This document shows, in pieces, positions 13,078-14,706 of a stretch of DNA of 14,706 nucleotides (position 1 is the stretch's first letter; every line of letters begins with the position of its first letter). Both the position numbers and the translations under genes were made by a program. The DNA comes from Pseudomonadota bacterium (lineage in GTDB: Bacteria; Bdellovibrionota; Oligoflexia; Oligoflexales; Oligoflexaceae): positions 1-14,706 of the forward strand of contig JAKQGS010000103.1 of NCBI GenBank assembly GCA_029556045.1, read 5' to 3'. Below the pieces are notes generated by a model that worked only from the letters and a program-made list of their open reading frames with translations, made no database searches and was not told the origin of the DNA.

Positions 13078-13431
13078 ATGAAAAAGCAAATCCTGATCAT
13101 TGAAGACAACTACTATCGCTTTTACGCCATTAAGCAAGTGGTGGAATCTCAGCTCCGACTCGACACCAAAGTTGTTGGTTCCAACCAGGAAGCCGAGATC
13201 TTCAACATCGCTCAGGAATTTAATCCCGCAAACATTATATTTAAGCCCAAGGGTGGTGTTGTTGACGTGCTGGAAGCTCTCAAAAAGATGAACGCCAACC
13301 GCCGCAACTGTGAGATCTATATCCTTGCGACCCCGGAACTCGGCTGGCGCCTCACCAACGAGATCGAAACGTTAACCGTATGCCGCAAAGTCCGGGGGAG
13401 TCAGAACCGTCAGGAACTTACGGCTGCCTGA
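13078..13431 (+). CDS. small receiver-like protein without phospho-acceptor Asp
   Basis: The 117-residue protein has the alternating beta/alpha pattern and size of a stand-alone response-regulator receiver domain. Strand 1 with the acidic pair is present (ILIIEDN, Glu9/Asp10). Strand 3, usually PDLILLDxxMPGMDG, reads PANIIFKPKGGVVDV, so the phosphorylated Asp is replaced by Lys56 or a neighbour. Strand 4 keeps a Thr (YILAT, Thr85). The conserved Lys of strand 5 is not clear (CRKVRG). It would therefore be a pseudo-receiver, acting by binding rather than phosphorylation; this is inference and the fold assignment itself is by eye. GGGGAG lies 8 bases before the ATG. It is a single-gene unit with its own sigma-54-type promoter and a strong terminator 56 bases after its stop. 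Confidence 0.7.
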   Translation: MKKQILIIEDNYYRFYAIKQVVESQLRLDTKVVGSNQEAEIFNIAQEFNPANIIFKPKGGVVDVLEALKKMNANRRNCEIYILATPELGWRLTNEIETLTVCRKVRGSQNRQELTAA

Positions 13432-13486
13432 TTAAACCAACTTTTGCCTGCTAGGATGGCAAGCCAACCTCGCCTTTTTGGATTTT

Positions 13487-13518
13487 GCAGACCTCCCTAA
13501 TGGGAGTGTCTGCTTTTT
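13487..13518 (+). terminator. strong intrinsic terminator of the receiver-like gene
   Basis: The stem GCAGAC+CTCCC pairs with GGGAG+GTCTGC (11 pairs, one bulged T), with loop TAAT and then five T. It is a classical rho-independent terminator for the plus strand. Confidence 0.9.
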
Positions 13519-13524
13519 AATTTG

Positions 13525-13647
13525 CGCTGGTGCGAAATTGGAAAATTACTGCGTTGTCTCAAAAAATCCCTCCTCGTCGTACCCAAACGTACTGTCTTCG
13601 TCGGGATTTTTAGTTCCGCCTTGTCCTTTTCCAATTTGGCACCAGCG
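13525..13647. repeat. 123-bp nested palindrome between convergent genes
   Basis: Outer arms of 21 bases (13525-13545 and 13627-13647) are complementary at 20 of 21 positions. An inner stem, AAAAATCCC (13562-13570) with GGGATTTTT (13603-13611), is perfect, and an innermost GTAC/GTAC pair (13579-13582, 13589-13592) closes a 6-base loop. All three pairs share the same centre near 13586. The inner stem with its T run could stop transcription in either direction, including that of tpiA. The size and symmetry also suit a dispersed palindromic repeat element or a structured RNA; I cannot tell which from one copy. Confidence 0.75.
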
Positions 13648-13677
13648 AAGTATATCTTCTCCTGCCAACGAAGGAGA

Positions 13678-14448
13678 TCATTTTGCGCCGGCGACGATAT
13701 TGGCCATGACGGCAAACTCTTCGGGGTTCAGGGACGCCCCCCCCACCAAGCCACCATCAATATCCGGCTGCGAAATCAGGCCCGCGACATTTTTACCATT
13801 CACACTGCCGCCGTAGAGGATGCGCGTTTTTTCTGCAAACGCCTCTCCCTTGGTTTCCCGCAGACGTCGGCGAATAAAGGCGTGAGCCTCCTGTGCCTGC
13901 TCGTCCGTGGCGGTCAGACCGGTACCGATGGCCCATACGGGTTCATAGGCCAGGATGATATTCTGAGATGGCTCCACTGGCGCGAGGATGGCATCGAGCT
14001 GTGTCTGCAGTACCTGAAAGGTTTGCCCGCCCACCCGCTCTTCCTTTTTTTCGCCGAGGCAGGCGATGGGAAGAATGCCGTGATCCAGGGTGGCTTTGAC
14101 TTTGCGACTCACGACTTCGTCGCTATCGCCAAAATATTGACGCCTTTCACTATGGCCCACCAGGGTGCAGGAAATGCCGATATCCCGTAGCATGGGGCAG
14201 GATACTTCGCCGGTGTAGGCGCCGGACTTTTCAAAATGAACGTTTTGCGCGGCAACCACACCCCTGCCCTGTACCGCCGCCTGCGCGGTGGACAGATATG
14301 GGAACGGCACTGCAAAAATCATTTCAAATTTATGATTGATCTGATCCTGAATCGTTTTGGTTCCGGCAAAAAAAACCTCAAAGTAATCCTTCGTTTCCGC
14401 AATACTTTTGTTCATTTTCCAATTGCCGGCCAAGATTTTTTTTCGCAC
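13678..14448 (-). CDS. tpiA: triosephosphate isomerase
   Basis: It interconverts dihydroxyacetone phosphate and glyceraldehyde 3-phosphate (glycolysis and gluconeogenesis), in the cytoplasm as a dimer. The 256 residues are the standard length, with every catalytic element: AGNWKMN with Asn9 and Lys11, VGHSERR with His99, AYEPVWAIGTG with the catalytic Glu169 followed by the mobile loop, LYGGSV (211-216) and the phosphate-binding GGLVGGASL (232-240). The start is GTG 14448, with GGGAG 7 bases upstream; no better start is nearby. It follows pgk by 18 bases, the common pgk-tpiA order, so the two share a transcript. Its 3' end faces the 123-bp palindrome, which may act as its terminator. Confidence 0.96.
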   Translation of the reverse strand: MRKKILAGNWKMNKSIAETKDYFEVFFAGTKTIQDQINHKFEMIFAVPFPYLSTAQAAVQGRGVVAAQNVHFEKSGAYTGEVSCPMLRDIGISCTLVGHSERRQYFGDSDEVVSRKVKATLDHGILPIACLGEKKEERVGGQTFQVLQTQLDAILAPVEPSQNIILAYEPVWAIGTGLTATDEQAQEAHAFIRRRLRETKGEAFAEKTRILYGGSVNGKNVAGLISQPDIDGGLVGGASLNPEEFAVMANIVAGAK

Positions 14449-14466
14449 GGTATTCTCCCTTCAGTT

Positions 14467-14706
14467 TTAGTTTTTCAGCAGAACCCGAACACCTGGCAAC
14501 ATCTTGCCTTCCAGAAACTCCAGAGAGGCCCCTCCCCCGGTGGACACATGGAATAGCTTGTCCGCGATGCCTGCTTTATTGGCCAGGGAGACGCTGTCGC
14601 CGCCGCCCACCACGGTTTTACCGTGCGATCTGGCAACGGCTTCCGCAATCGCCATCGAACCTTTGGCAAAAGCGGGCCACTCAAAAACGCCCATAGGACC
14701 ATTCCA
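14467..14706 (-). CDS. pgk: phosphoglycerate kinase, 3' end
   Basis: Only the last 79 residues are in the window; the frame is open to the window edge. They carry the C-terminal Pgk landmarks: [17 protein letters not shown] at the edge, [11 protein letters not shown] (nucleotide-binding glycine motif) and [20 protein letters not shown]. The enzyme transfers phosphate from 1,3-bisphosphoglycerate to ADP. It stands just before tpiA in the same direction. The protein ends normally a few residues after PGV, so the 3' end is intact. Confidence 0.96.
   Translation of the reverse strand, partial: WNGPMGVFEWPAFAKGSMAIAEAVARSHGKTVVGGGDSVSLANKAGIADKLFHVSTGGGASLEFLEGKMLPGVRVLLKN

Noticed and set aside
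13651..13677. TCTCCT/AGGAGA hairpin just after the tpiA stop as its terminator
   Set aside because: No T run follows on the minus strand; the 123-bp palindrome just beyond is the better candidate.
13522..14190. Long plus-strand open frame opposite tpiA
   Set aside because: It is antisense to a gene with all tpiA motifs, and its translation shows no recognisable motif.
1..14706. CRISPR array, rRNA or tRNA genes
   Set aside because: No regularly spaced repeats and no RNA gene signatures were found on either strand by reading.

Overview
This window looks like the chromosome of a Gram-negative bacterium. It has an outer-membrane beta-barrel protein with a C-terminal Phe, Sec and lipoprotein-type signal peptides, phosphatidylserine decarboxylase and a sigma-54-type promoter. 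It also carries folate-dependent TrmFO, and dapA-dapB placed behind an ArgH/lipoprotein-like gene. Together these suggest a deltaproteobacterial or Bdellovibrionota-like (Oligoflexia) lineage. That placement is an inference from gene content; no marker gene is present to prove it.

Layout. (1) 1-3956, plus strand: the 3' end of an outer-membrane barrel gene, then a compact three-gene block with overlapping ends. The block is an argininosuccinate-lyase-like protein without the catalytic signatures, carrying a lipoprotein-like tail in frame, followed by dapA and dapB (lysine/diaminopimelate synthesis). (2) 3968-5947, minus strand: a 659-residue exported protein with a disordered linker and three transthyretin-like beta-sandwich motifs. 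(3) About 5948-8516: a more AT-rich accessory island. It holds an AAA_14/DUF4143 ATPase, a small HNH nuclease gene with a clear sigma-70 promoter, a truncated antitoxin-type HTH remnant, a 55-bp imperfect direct repeat on both sides of the ATPase gene, and other short repeats. (4) 8491-12788, minus strand: a probable operon transcribed in the order trmFO, psd, a pyruvate-kinase-like gene, a CYTH-domain gene. (5) 12789-13431: an intergenic region with a good sigma-54 -24/-12 element driving a small receiver-like protein that lacks the phospho-acceptor Asp. (6) 13432-13677: a strong intrinsic terminator, then a 123-bp nested palindrome. (7) 13678-14706, minus strand: tpiA preceded by the 3' end of pgk (glycolysis).

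The housekeeping parts are ordinary: lysine synthesis, lower glycolysis, phosphatidylethanolamine synthesis and tRNA m5U54 methylation. The unusual content is that three proteins keep the fold of a well-known family (ArgH, pyruvate kinase, receiver domain) while key catalytic residues appear lost, that an ArgH-like domain is joined in frame to a lipoprotein, and that the island and intergenic regions hold repeats the genes do not explain. No tRNA, rRNA or CRISPR array was seen. All family assignments were made by reading motifs, without database searches.
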